Source: Saprospiraceae bacterium (GTDB lineage: Bacteria; Bacteroidota; Bacteroidia; Chitinophagales; Saprospiraceae). Taken from it: a stretch of DNA of 64,000 bases. The stretch covers positions 62,001-126,000 of the forward strand of contig JAQXDE010000057.1 in assembly GCA_029251525.1 (NCBI GenBank), in the 5' to 3' direction. Positions 33,776 to 42,686 of this stretch are shown here, one piece after another. The translations under genes were made by a program, and so were the position numbers. Every line of letters starts with the position of its first letter. Positions within the stretch are counted from its first letter, which is position 1. The notes beneath the pieces were generated by a model, which was not told where the DNA came from, ran no database searches, and was given only the letters and a program-made list of their open reading frames with translations.

Positions 33776-36070
33776 TTACTTAATTCTATACCGAATTCCA
33801 AAAAAACCTCGAATACCTTGATTTTGAGCATAGACATAAGAAGGATCAAAAGTTAATGCATTCAGATTTTGAGGTGTAGATAAGACATTTCCATCTGCAT
33901 CAAAATCTACATTACGATCAAATGGATCAAAACTCCTAGCAATGATCGGTTGATCTTGATTCTTCCAAGGCGTCCAATTTAATAAATTTTTTACCCCTCC
34001 ATAAAATTCAACACTCTTTAAACCTTTGTATGTTACCTGAATATTTTGAATACTCCACCAAGGTGATTCATCTGGACGAAAATCAAGTTCTCCTAAAATT
34101 GGCAAGCGCATCGGCCCGTACACATTTCCTGTGTAATCCATAGAAAACTTTTTATCCATAAATTTATAAGAAACCGACCATGTCCCTGTAAATCGCTCTG
34201 TCAAAACCTGTCGTTCTTTTATGTCATCTTCTATTGTGGAGACATCCATCAAAGTACCTCCCAACATAAAGGAAAAACCGTTATGTAAAGTCCAATCAGC
34301 ATTAATACTCAATCCCTTAGTCACAGCAGAACCATCTAAATTATCATAGACAATCTGATTTGCATTGGTCTCATAATCTGGAAAAATAACGTTAGTGAAG
34401 TAAGTGTACCATCCTGATAATTCAATACTTCCCGAACCGCCATTATCCAAATATTTTTTTTTGATAAAGTTAGCATTAACATTATAAGATTGCTCAGGTT
34501 TCAATTTTTCATTTACTATGACTTCTCTCGCTCCTGTCAAGGCAGCATGGTCTTCCGTAAAGAGATTGACTACTCGAAATCCTGTTCCTGCATTTATCCG
34601 AAAAATATCATTCTTAGTTATTGCCCATTTGTAAGCAAGTCGAGGTGTCAAAATATTACCATGAACATCATTATAATCATAACGAAGCCCCATCAACAAT
34701 TTATGATTTTCATGGAGATCAATTTCATCTTGCACAAAAATACCAGGCAACCAAATTTCATCAGGATTATTATCTGGACTATTTAAATCACCACCTGTGG
34801 CAGGCGTATTATCATCATATAAAGTATAACGTAAAGCAGAACCAAAAAGTAAATCATGCTTACCTAGACTCTTATCCCAAGTCAACTGACCAAAGGCAAT
34901 TTTTTGATCAGCGATGTAAGGTACATCTCCATAAACTGAGTTCTGATCGTGACTATTAAAGGAAAAAGAAAGCATCATATGCTCCGAAGTTGGAAGCTGA
35001 TACTGACCTATAAATTCTACTCGTTCAGTGGAAATTGCCTCTCCATAAATCTCATCACCTCCACGAAACTCTTTTGTCCAATCCATCTCTCCACCCCAAC
35101 GGTCTTCCCAATAATATCGACCTGCCAAGGTAAATAAACGATTGTCTCTCCGTTTGACATTCCATTTCTGAAAAACAGAAATTCTCTTTTGAATTGTCAC
35201 ATCAGTAAAATTATCTTTGTTATTATCAATTGGATTATTATAATTAAAATAATTAATGCCTGTGAGCACCGATATACCTTTGCTTAAATTAAATCGAATG
35301 CCAAAATCTGCATTCAACTCACCCCAAGTAGTTCCCATCACATCGGCAGAAACAATAGGAGCCTTAATTGGATTCTTAGTGATAATATTAATCAATCCAC
35401 CGATCGCTTCACTACCATACAAGGACGAAGCAGGTCCTTTAACAATTTCCATACGTTCCACTAGTGAATTTGGAATCCCAGATAATCCATAAACAGTTGC
35501 CAAACTGCTTACTATTGGCATACCATCAATCAAGACCATAGTATACGGCCCTTCCAATCCGTTAATATGAATATCTCCTGTATTACAAACTTGACAATTC
35601 AATTGAGGACGAACACCATTCACATTTTGCAATGCTTCATAAATATTTGGTGTAGGGTTTTTCTTAAAAAAAATAGGATTATAAACCTCTACGGGCACAG
35701 GACTTTCTAATCTATTAACTTCCTTGAGTGTTCCTGTGACCACAACTTCGTCCATGGTGTTAGCACCTTCTGCCATGGTAAAATTAAGTATTGCCCTTTC
35801 TCCTGCACCAATAGTTATTTTTTTGGAAATAGGTTCGAATCCAAGAAAGGAAACAATCACAACATATCTTCCGGGTATAATATCGGTAATTTCGAAGCTA
35901 CCATCATTATTAGTTTGTACTCCTAATTTAGTTCCTTCAAGTGCAACATTGGCATATCCAAGAGCCTTCCCAGAAAATGTATTCACTTGCCCGAAAAGTG
36001 TCGCATCTTGGCCAATTGATGAAATAGAAAGAATCATAATTGAAATAAGTAGAATTATTTTACACCTCAT
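33776..36070 (-). CDS. TonB-dependent receptor with CarboxypepD_reg domain
   Basis: The 764-residue outer-membrane receptor has a signal peptide (about 1-20). A CarboxypepD_reg-like domain (about 24-105) carries GQVNTFSGKALGYANVALEG. The plug (about 110-230) has ALQNVNGVRPQL, then the Cys pair of NCQVCNTGDIHINGLEG, and VERMEIVKGPASSLYGSEAI. The rest is the barrel, ending in GIRYRIK. It uses TonB energy to import a ligand. It is divergent from a DtxR/MntR-type regulator and its promoter holds a perfect 16-bp palindrome, so iron- or manganese-related import is likely. The exact ligand is unknown; the CxxC in the plug is a distinctive feature. Confidence 0.92.
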   Translation of the reverse strand: MRCKIILLISIMILSISSIGQDATLFGQVNTFSGKALGYANVALEGTKLGVQTNNDGSFEITDIIPGRYVVIVSFLGFEPISKKITIGAGERAILNFTMAEGANTMDEVVVTGTLKEVNRLESPVPVEVYNPIFFKKNPTPNIYEALQNVNGVRPQLNCQVCNTGDIHINGLEGPYTMVLIDGMPIVSSLATVYGLSGIPNSLVERMEIVKGPASSLYGSEAIGGLINIITKNPIKAPIVSADVMGTTWGELNADFGIRFNLSKGISVLTGINYFNYNNPIDNNKDNFTDVTIQKRISVFQKWNVKRRDNRLFTLAGRYYWEDRWGGEMDWTKEFRGGDEIYGEAISTERVEFIGQYQLPTSEHMMLSFSFNSHDQNSVYGDVPYIADQKIAFGQLTWDKSLGKHDLLFGSALRYTLYDDNTPATGGDLNSPDNNPDEIWLPGIFVQDEIDLHENHKLLMGLRYDYNDVHGNILTPRLAYKWAITKNDIFRINAGTGFRVVNLFTEDHAALTGAREVIVNEKLKPEQSYNVNANFIKKKYLDNGGSGSIELSGWYTYFTNVIFPDYETNANQIVYDNLDGSAVTKGLSINADWTLHNGFSFMLGGTLMDVSTIEDDIKERQVLTERFTGTWSVSYKFMDKKFSMDYTGNVYGPMRLPILGELDFRPDESPWWSIQNIQVTYKGLKSVEFYGGVKNLLNWTPWKNQDQPIIARSFDPFDRNVDFDADGNVLSTPQNLNALTFDPSYVYAQNQGIRGFFGIRYRIK

Positions 36071-36112
36071 AAATAATTATTTATAATTATAAAATTATAT
36101 TTTTAGAATACA

Positions 36113-36143
36113 CAAAAGTAAATAGTTAGTGTACACTAACAAA
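36113..36143 (-). promoter_or_regulatory. TonB receptor promoter with embedded operator
   Basis: On the minus strand TTTG (36143-36140), a 19-bp spacer and TACTTTTG (36120-36113) make a full Bacteroidota promoter. The spacer holds the palindrome GTTAGTGTACACTAAC (36125-36140). A regulator bound there would block RNA polymerase directly. Confidence 0.8.
36125..36140. promoter_or_regulatory. 16-bp perfect palindrome, probable DtxR/MntR operator
   Basis: GTTAGTGTACACTAAC is identical on both strands. It resembles the TTAG...CTAA half-sites known for DtxR-family operators and lies beside the gene for such a regulator. It occupies the spacer of the TonB receptor promoter. Confidence 0.75.
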
Positions 36144-36428
36144 ATTAAATGCAATCTATTTAAAATAAATTTTAAAATGCCTTTTGAGAGCAGAAGTAAA
36201 AGATGTTTTTAAAAGAGAATATTTTATTTCTACGATGACACCTATATTTTTAAAAATGAGACCACAGAGGAAAGTTCTAGAGAAAATATTTTCTACATTA
36301 ACCTTATAGAGCTTAGGAAAAGCTCCTAAATAAGAAATTATTATTGTTACAAAAACCAACTTAAATCAAATATTTATCATTTCACCATTCTCAAATCTTA
36401 CAAAGAACTAGTATTTTTGTAAAAAAAA

Positions 36429-37085
36429 ATGCCAACTGCAGTAAAAGAAAATTATTTAAAAACACTTTATTTTCTCAGCAAGGAGAGTCCAGACATTAAT
36501 ATCACAGAATTGAGTAAGAGACTCGGGGTAAGTAAACCTACTGCTAGTAATATGATGAAGAGCTTGGAAGAAAATGGTTGGGTAGATCATCAAAAGTATA
36601 AACCGGTAAAGCTTACAAAAAAAGGGCGAAAGGTAGCTGCCTTGATTATTCGAAAGCATCGACTAACAGAAATGTTTTTACACAAAGTAATGGGATTTGG
36701 CTGGGAGGAGGTCCACATGATTGCCGAACAAATGGAACACCTTGATTCTAAAAAGCTATTTGATCGCATGGATGAAATGTTAGAACATCCACTTTATGAT
36801 CCGCATGGCTCGCCGATTCCAGACAAAAATGGTCTAATAGCTATACAGAAATTTCACAAATTAACACATTTGACTAGCTCCCAAAAGGGCCGATTATCTG
36901 CGCTCACTAATAGCTCAGAGGGATTGTTACATTACCTTAATCAATGTCAAATAGAATTGGGTGTTACATTGGAATTAATAAGAATTGAGCCATTTGATGA
37001 TAGCTGCATCGTAAGTGCAAATGGTAAGCCACCAATCACTTTGAGTAAAAAAGTAGCAGCTTGTTTAATGGTGGATATTATTTGA
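36429..37085 (+). CDS. DtxR/MntR-family metal-dependent transcriptional regulator
   Basis: The 218-residue protein has a winged-helix N-terminus (about 1-65) with LSKRLGVSKPTASNMMKSLE and VKLTKKGRKVA. A dimer/metal domain follows with His77 and Glu81 in RKHRLTEMFL, and His96, Glu100, Glu103 and His104 in VHMIAEQMEH. The Glu at 100, where DtxR has a Cys, is MntR-like. A Pro-rich linker (HGSPIPDKNG) and a C-terminal FeoA/SH3-like domain (about 150-218) follow. With Mn(II) or Fe(II) bound it should repress import genes. The palindrome in the divergent receptor promoter is its likely site. Its own -7 box is nearly adjacent to the ATG. Confidence 0.92.
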   Translation: MPTAVKENYLKTLYFLSKESPDINITELSKRLGVSKPTASNMMKSLEENGWVDHQKYKPVKLTKKGRKVAALIIRKHRLTEMFLHKVMGFGWEEVHMIAEQMEHLDSKKLFDRMDEMLEHPLYDPHGSPIPDKNGLIAIQKFHKLTHLTSSQKGRLSALTNSSEGLLHYLNQCQIELGVTLELIRIEPFDDSCIVSANGKPPITLSKKVAACLMVDII

Positions 37086-37161
37086 TCTTTGGGACAATTT
37101 AATATCACTAAGAATAATAAAGCTTATCTAAAAATACAGATGCTGATTCAATCCGGAATAA

Positions 37162-37200
37162 AAAAGCGATGCTAGTACAAAATGTATTAGCATCGCTTTT
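37162..37200. terminator. bidirectional terminator between the regulator and the acyl-CoA ligase
   Basis: AAAAGCGATGCTA pairs with TAGCATCGCTTTT, extended by TAC/GTA, with T-runs on both strands. It ends the regulator (plus) and the ligase (minus). Confidence 0.88.
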
Positions 37201-37229
37201 AATTTTTTTTACGAATCTAAATGAACTAA

Positions 37230-39044
37230 TTATGTGTTTTCATAAATACCATCAATCGCACTTTGATACTTTTCCAAAATGACTCTACGCTTTAATTTCA
37301 TCGTAGGCGTTAATTCTGCTTTTGAACCATCTTCTTTTACCGCATCCCAAGTTGTATTAAGTAATGCGAATTTTTTAACTTGCTCAATGTGACTAAACTC
37401 AGGATTAAATCCATCAATACTTTTTTGATACTGAGCAAGTACATTTGGATTTTTAATTGCATCATCCATTGATGTCCATTTTACTCCATTATTATCACAC
37501 CAATTTTGAAGTGCTTCAGGAGCAGGAACGATAAGTGCAGAAACAAATTTTTGATTCTCTCCTACCACCATCATTTGCTCGATTAAAAAATCCTCTTTGA
37601 ATTTATTTTCGATTGGAGCAGGAGCGACATATTTCCCTCCAGATGTTTTGAGTAGCTCTTTTTTACGATCCGTAATCTTAAGGAATTCATTTCCACCTGG
37701 CCCTTTCAGTATTTTCCCAATATCTCCAGTCATAAACCATTGTTCACCATTTACATCTTTAAATACCTCAGCTGTTTTGTCTGGCTTATTGTAATATCCC
37801 ATCATTATATTAGGTCCTTTGGCCAAAATCTCTCCTTCACCTTTTCGATAATTACCATCGGAGTCATCAATTTTCACAGTAATAATATCAATTGCAGGAC
37901 CCACCGTACCTAACATTGCTCCATTCTTTTCAAATGTATTAATTGTCAAACCAGGAGAAGTCTCCGTTAATCCATATCCTTCTCGAATTGGAATACCTGC
38001 TGCAGAAAATACTTTTACCATTTTCATCGGACAAGCTGCGGCTCCTGTCAAGATGCCTTTGACATTTCCACCAAGTGCTTCTCGCCATTTACTGAAAATT
38101 AATTTATCTGCAATTTTATCTTTTAAACTTGGTGATTTATCAAAGTCATAATTGTCTGTTAAGCCCAACGCCCAAAAAAATAATTTCTTTTTCACACCAG
38201 TTAGTTCTAACCCTTTGTTGTATATTTTTTCATAAACCTTTTCCAACAACCTTGGGACAGTTGTAAAAAAGTGAGGCTGTACAGCTCTCAAATCTCCATC
38301 CTCTCCCCCCAAATTATCAGTACCTGTAAAAACAACATTGATCCCTGAGTATGCATATGAATATGCCGCTGACCTTTCAAAAATATGACAGATTGGTAAA
38401 AAGCTCAAGGCAATATCTCCTGAATCAAGTGGTAATAGATCATTCACACATCTTACATTCGAAACAATATTGTCGTGTGAAAGCATTACTCCTTTTGGGT
38501 TACCTGTTGTACCTGAAGTATAAATTAGCGTCGCCAACTCTTCCGGCTTTATCGCAGCTTTTCGTTCATCCACAATGTCTTGTCCCTCATTCGTAAAAAT
38601 ATCTTCCCAATATTTTTTACCTTCTGCTTTATCAAGAGTATAAATATCTGTCAAGGTTGGAATTGCATGAAACTTACTATTTACTTTTTCATACAAATCT
38701 CCTTCCCCAACAAATGCAATTTTCACTCCAGCATCATTAAATATATACTCATATTCTCCAGGACTAATCGTAGGATAAACAGGAACATTAATAGCACCCA
38801 CTTGTTGGATGGCTATATCCATCGCTACCCATTCAGGCCTATTTTTATAAACGATCAACGCCACTTTATCGCCAGGCTGAACCCCTAAATTTATCAAACC
38901 ACAACTGGCTTGGTTTGCCATATGAATAATTTGATCTGTGGAGTAATATTTCCACTCTCCATTTATTTTGTGCCCAAATGCTTTCTCTTGCGGACAATTT
39001 TCTTTTTGGTAATAAATAAAATCGAATAATCTTGTTACTGCCAT
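37230..39044 (-). CDS. fadD: long-chain fatty acid-CoA ligase
   Basis: The 604-residue AMP-forming enzyme activates fatty acids to acyl-CoA. The P-loop motif LIYTSGTTGNPKGVMLSH (173-190), IREGYGLTETSPGLTIN, MTGDIGKILKGPGGNEFLKI, ITDRKKELLKTSGGKYVAPA and a C-terminal Lys-containing end TPTMKLKRRVILEKYQ are the family motifs for AMP and acyl binding. The length matches the FadD15-like long-chain ligases of Bacteroidota. It probably sits at the inner face of the membrane. It is single, between a terminator and the divergent sugar module. Confidence 0.93.
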   Translation of the reverse strand: MAVTRLFDFIYYQKENCPQEKAFGHKINGEWKYYSTDQIIHMANQASCGLINLGVQPGDKVALIVYKNRPEWVAMDIAIQQVGAINVPVYPTISPGEYEYIFNDAGVKIAFVGEGDLYEKVNSKFHAIPTLTDIYTLDKAEGKKYWEDIFTNEGQDIVDERKAAIKPEELATLIYTSGTTGNPKGVMLSHDNIVSNVRCVNDLLPLDSGDIALSFLPICHIFERSAAYSYAYSGINVVFTGTDNLGGEDGDLRAVQPHFFTTVPRLLEKVYEKIYNKGLELTGVKKKLFFWALGLTDNYDFDKSPSLKDKIADKLIFSKWREALGGNVKGILTGAAACPMKMVKVFSAAGIPIREGYGLTETSPGLTINTFEKNGAMLGTVGPAIDIITVKIDDSDGNYRKGEGEILAKGPNIMMGYYNKPDKTAEVFKDVNGEQWFMTGDIGKILKGPGGNEFLKITDRKKELLKTSGGKYVAPAPIENKFKEDFLIEQMMVVGENQKFVSALIVPAPEALQNWCDNNGVKWTSMDDAIKNPNVLAQYQKSIDGFNPEFSHIEQVKKFALLNTTWDAVKEDGSKAELTPTMKLKRRVILEKYQSAIDGIYENT

Positions 39045-39325
39045 TTTCTTTTTAGAGTTTATACCTGCCTCTAAGTAGACAAGTTGTCAATAGATTTTTG
39101 TTTCTAAGTGTGAAAAATAGTATTTTTTTTTAATTAAAAAAAATAATTATTTATCGATTTTTTTAAGATTTGAAATGTACTTTTCCAACAAATCACTATC
39201 CCTCTTTTTGAATCCTTTTACTCTAAAAAATAAATAATAAAATACTTTGTTCATCACGAAATTGGTAATATCCAAGAGATTCTATAATTTCATACTTTTC
39301 ACAAAACCATCCACAATACAAAATT

Positions 39326-39988
39326 ATGAAAAAAACCTTAACTGTATTTTTATTATTAGCACTTCTTTGGTCTTGTCAAACAAATTCCAAACCAAAGGAA
39401 ACTTCTCAACCTAAAGCAGAAATAACTAAAACAGATTTGAATAATGACGAATGGATTTCACTTTTCAATGGAGAAGATTTAGATGGTTGGATAAACCATG
39501 GAACTGAAAAATGGTATGTCCAAGATGGAGAAATAATTTGTGAAAGTGGACCAAATGCCGAGTATGGTTATTTATCAACGGCTGATTTCTACGATGATTT
39601 TGAATTAAATGTTGAATTTAAACAAGAAGCCAATGGTAATAGTGGCGTTTTTTTCAGATCAACTTTGGAAGGAACAAAAATTACAGGGTGGCAAGCTGAA
39701 GTTGCTCCACCAGGAAACAATACAGGAGGAATTTATGAATCGTACGGTCGAGGTTGGTTGATAAAACCTGATACAGAAAAAGATATCGTACTAAAGATGG
39801 GCGAATGGAATACAATGAAAATAAAAGCTCACGGAGCGAAAATTACCACTTGGTTAAATGGTACGGAAATGATTCAAATAGAAGATGAAAAGATCGGAAA
39901 AGGCAAGGGTGCCATCGCTCTACAAATTCATGATGGTGGAGGAATAAAGGTGAGGTGGCGTAACATTAAACTCAAAATGATCAAATAG
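39326..39988 (+). CDS. DUF1080 lipoprotein (3-keto-disaccharide hydrolase-like), first copy
   Basis: The 220-residue protein has a lipoprotein signal with lipobox LWSC (Cys17). The single DUF1080 domain (about 42-220) is a concanavalin-like sandwich with EWISLFNGEDLDGWIN, GNSGVFFRST, TGWQAEVAPPGNNTGGIYES, GEWNTMKIKAHG and ALQIHDGGGIKVRWRNIKLK. Related proteins hydrolyse 3-keto-glycosides. It begins a three-gene run with a second DUF1080 protein and a Gfo/Idh oxidoreductase. The family call is firm; the substrate is inferred. Confidence 0.9.
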   Translation: MKKTLTVFLLLALLWSCQTNSKPKETSQPKAEITKTDLNNDEWISLFNGEDLDGWINHGTEKWYVQDGEIICESGPNAEYGYLSTADFYDDFELNVEFKQEANGNSGVFFRSTLEGTKITGWQAEVAPPGNNTGGIYESYGRGWLIKPDTEKDIVLKMGEWNTMKIKAHGAKITTWLNGTEMIQIEDEKIGKGKGAIALQIHDGGGIKVRWRNIKLKMIK

Positions 39989-40021
39989 TAAACAGTTAAT
40001 AAACTTTTTTAAAAAATATTT

Positions 40022-40786
40022 ATGCAAAAAATCGTAACCCTATTTTTTATCATCTTTAGTTTTTGCTCTTGTAATATAGATTCAAAATCAAAAGTAGTTT
40101 CTCAATCGGAAATAATAATAACCAAAACAGATTCAAAAATTGGCGAATGGATTCAACTTTTTGATGGAACAAGTACCAGAGGATGGAGAGCTTATAATGG
40201 CGATGTATTACCCGCTCAATGGATCATCAAAGACGGAGCATTAACATTTTCGACTGAGTCAAAATTAGAATCAGATCATCAAGGAGGAAAAGATATTATT
40301 TATGCTGCGGAGGAATTTGAAAATTTTGAATTATTTATGGAATGGAAATTACCCGAAGGTGGAAATAGTGGAATTTTATATCACGTCCAAGAGGGGTTCG
40401 CTGGCCCTGCTGAAGTTGCTCCTGAATATCAACTATTGGATGATCTCAAATGGGAAGAAATCAATAATACACAATTGGAAGAATGGCAAAAGACAGCTGC
40501 TGACTATGCCATGCATACTCCGGACAATAATCAAAAAATCGTAAAACCTGCAGGCGAGTGGAATTCATCAAAAATTTTATTTACTCCTGAATTAGCAGAA
40601 CATTGGTTAAATGGAAAAAAAGTTTTGTCTTTTGTTCCCTGGTCTAAAGATTGGGAAGAACGAAAAGCAAAGGGTAAATGGAAAGATTATCCCAAATATG
40701 GCACCTTCAAAAAGGGATATATCTGTCTTCAAGATCACGATAGCCCACTTTGGTTTAAAAATATTAAAATTAAAAAATTACCTTAA
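40022..40786 (+). CDS. DUF1080 lipoprotein (3-keto-disaccharide hydrolase-like), second copy
   Basis: The 254-residue protein has a lipoprotein signal (SFCSC, Cys17). Its DUF1080 domain has EWIQLFDGTSTRGWRAYNGD, WKLPEGGNSGILYHV, EVAPEYQLLDD, KPAGEWNSSKILF and CLQDHDSPLWFKNIKIK. It lies 33 bp after the first copy, but differs in loop lengths (an insertion around AAEEFENFEL and WKDYPKYGTFKKG), so the two may cut different 3-keto-glycosides. It is followed 45 bp on by a Gfo/Idh gene with a small hairpin between. Confidence 0.9.
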   Translation: MQKIVTLFFIIFSFCSCNIDSKSKVVSQSEIIITKTDSKIGEWIQLFDGTSTRGWRAYNGDVLPAQWIIKDGALTFSTESKLESDHQGGKDIIYAAEEFENFELFMEWKLPEGGNSGILYHVQEGFAGPAEVAPEYQLLDDLKWEEINNTQLEEWQKTAADYAMHTPDNNQKIVKPAGEWNSSKILFTPELAEHWLNGKKVLSFVPWSKDWEERKAKGKWKDYPKYGTFKKGYICLQDHDSPLWFKNIKIKKLP

Positions 40787-40790
40787 AACA

Positions 40791-40815
40791 AAAAGACTCA
40801 GGAGAGTCATTTTTA
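40791..40815 (+). terminator. small hairpin before the Gfo/Idh gene
   Basis: GACTC (40795-40799), AGGA loop, GAGTC (40804-40808), then ATTTTTAG. It is short, so it would be an attenuator of the third gene at most. Confidence 0.45.
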
Positions 40816-40831
40816 GTAAAAACAAAACATT

Positions 40832-42211
40832 ATGAAAAAAAGGGAATTCCTAAAAAAGGTAGCGGTACTTTCCACAGGCGTAACAATCTTACCATCCTGT
40901 GGCATAAATCAATCAGAAGAAAATCAAAAAAATGAGGATAAAAATAAAATGAATGATTTAGACCAAGAAGTTAAACGAATTAGAACTGCTCATATAGGTA
41001 TTGGAGGAATGGGTGCTGAAGATTTAAAAGCAATTTCTTCGCATGACTTTGTGGATGTTGTTGCTATTTGTGATGTTGATTTCGTTGCCTTAATGACTGC
41101 ACAAAAATTGCATCCTAAGGCTCAAGTATACTCAGACTACAGAGAAATGTTTAAAATAATAGGTAATGATATTGATGCTGTTATTGTATCAACTCCTGAC
41201 CATACTCATGCTCCTGCTTCGATGATGGCAATGGAATTCGGCAAGGCTGTTTATTGCCAAAAGCCATTAACGCATCATGTATCGGAAGCTAGAGCAATGC
41301 AAAAATTAGCTAAAGAAAAAAACTTAGTCACTCAAATGGGTATTCAAGTCCATTCATTTTATGATTATAAATTAGCCACTCTTTTAATCCAAGATGGCAT
41401 CATCGGAAAAGTAAAAACCGTTCGAGCATGGTCCCCAAAAAACTGGGGTTATGATGGCCCAAAACCTGAAGGAGAGGATAAAATTCCTGATACATTAATT
41501 TGGGATTTGTGGTTAGGAACTGCCCCTGAACGACCTTTCAAGAAAAACTTTTATCATCCGGGAAATTGGAGGAAGTTGATGGATTATGGTTGTGGCACAC
41601 TTGGCGACATGGGGGTTCATATCTTTGACACACCATACAATGCATTGCAATTAGATGTCCCAAAAACAATTGTAAACAATTGTAGAGAATCTAATGGGTT
41701 CGGTTTTCCGGAACAAAATGAGGTCACTTATGAATTCCCTGGAACAAAATATACAACCGAAAACCTGACTTGGATATGGACAGATGGCGAAGGAGCCCCT
41801 GCTTCTCATGAAGATTTAAAACTGCCAGGTGACGAAGCACTTCACGATCAAGGAGCTATGTTTATCGGAGAAAAAGGAAGATTATATCTACCACATTTTC
41901 AAATGATGCCAAAATTAATTATTGATGGTAAATTTCAAGAAATGGATATTGCAAAATTTAAATTGGAAGAACCTATCAGAGATTATGAAGCAGAAGCACC
42001 AAAACATTATCATCAGTTCATTGATGCTTGTTTAGGAAAAGATGAATGTACTGCCCCGTTTTCTTATGCCTCTAGATTAACAGAAACAATTTTGTTAGGA
42101 GTAATCGCTGGTCGATTTCCAAATAAAAAACTACATTGGGATAGTGAGACTGCACAATTTGAAGAGAAGGAAGCTAATCAGTATTTGGATTCGAAATATC
42201 GAGTTTTTTAA
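40832..42211 (+). CDS. Gfo/Idh/MocA-family oxidoreductase, exported
   Basis: The 459-residue protein starts with KKREFLKKVAVLSTGVTILP and a Cys (SC at 22-23), a Tat/lipoprotein-like signal with KR in place of RR. The Rossmann motif is GIGGMG (56-61), the conserved Lys-Pro is QKP (143-145, normally EKP) in YCQKPLTHH, and the C-terminal domain has ENLTWIWTDGEGAP and EAEAPKHYHQFIDACLG. These enzymes oxidise sugars or glycosides with NAD(P), often a tightly bound cofactor when exported. With two DUF1080 proteins before it, it likely makes the 3-keto-glycosides that they split. Confidence 0.9.
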   Translation: MKKREFLKKVAVLSTGVTILPSCGINQSEENQKNEDKNKMNDLDQEVKRIRTAHIGIGGMGAEDLKAISSHDFVDVVAICDVDFVALMTAQKLHPKAQVYSDYREMFKIIGNDIDAVIVSTPDHTHAPASMMAMEFGKAVYCQKPLTHHVSEARAMQKLAKEKNLVTQMGIQVHSFYDYKLATLLIQDGIIGKVKTVRAWSPKNWGYDGPKPEGEDKIPDTLIWDLWLGTAPERPFKKNFYHPGNWRKLMDYGCGTLGDMGVHIFDTPYNALQLDVPKTIVNNCRESNGFGFPEQNEVTYEFPGTKYTTENLTWIWTDGEGAPASHEDLKLPGDEALHDQGAMFIGEKGRLYLPHFQMMPKLIIDGKFQEMDIAKFKLEEPIRDYEAEAPKHYHQFIDACLGKDECTAPFSYASRLTETILLGVIAGRFPNKKLHWDSETAQFEEKEANQYLDSKYRVF

Positions 42212-42228
42212 CATAAAAGGAAATAAAA

Positions 42229-42270
42229 GGAGAGGTGTGGTTAAGAACCGCACCTCCTCTCTCTTTATTT
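42229..42270 (+). terminator. terminator of the DUF1080-Gfo/Idh operon
   Basis: AGAGGTGTGGTT pairs with AACCGCACCTCCTCT (one G-T), followed by a T-rich CTCTTTATTT. It lies 18 bp after the stop. Confidence 0.8.
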
Positions 42271-42620
42271 CTAATTGACGATTTTAATCCTACATACTAT
42301 CTATTAGTTGGTCAAACCTAATCGTACTGGAATAAGAATAATAAAGCACAATAGTTTATTTAAAGAAACTATTATGCTCCTGAAAACCCATAATCATCTC
42401 ATATATAGGCCAATTATCAAGTAACAAAATCAACTTAGAAGGTTTCATTTAACATTTAATTTACCTACTTTTGTCAAGCTATTATGCATTTCGCCCTATA
42501 AAATATCTGGTTAATTTTAAACTTCACACAAATGCATAGTAACTTTTTGAGTTTATTATTAAATACCAATCCTTAATTCACTCCCAGGCCAATTTTATAA
42601 AATATTATACTTTACCTTAA

Positions 42621-42643
42621 TTAAATTCCCCGTGGGAATTTAA
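42621..42643. promoter_or_regulatory. 23-bp inverted repeat upstream of the first T9SS paralog
   Basis: TTAAATTCCC (42621-42630), CGT, GGGAATTTAA (42634-42643) is a perfect dyad 12 bp upstream of the near -7 box. It fits an operator. Confidence 0.45.
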
Positions 42644-42686
42644 AAACCAAGGACTATATTTTGTCAAACAAATAAGTAAAATAATC

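Larger units (their letters stand above)
36071..36428. other. 358-bp divergent region between TonB receptor and regulator
   Basis: The left end holds the receptor promoter and operator (36113-36143). The right end has a TAnnTTTG match TATTTTTG at 36412-36419, only 9 bp before the regulator ATG at 36429, which implies a nearly leaderless message. The middle (about 36150-36400) holds no convincing gene. Confidence 0.5.
42212..42686. other. 475-bp leader region before the first T9SS paralog
   Basis: After the terminator at 42229-42270 no gene is seen. A perfect inverted repeat TTAAATTCCC-CGT-GGGAATTTAA lies at 42621-42643. TATATTTTG at 42655-42663 resembles a -7 box but has one base too many, 24 bp before the ATG at 42687. 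The ATTTTGTCAA around 42658-42667 recurs upstream of the second paralog. Confidence 0.5.

Noticed and set aside
35820-35850. GGTTCGAATCC-like tRNA T-loop sequence
   Set aside because: It is inside the TonB receptor gene on the opposite strand and there is no clover-leaf around it.
36156-36359. Minus-strand 67-codon frame between the TonB receptor and the regulator
   Set aside because: It lies in the regulatory spacer, has no recognisable motif or promoter and a composition expected of AT-rich DNA.
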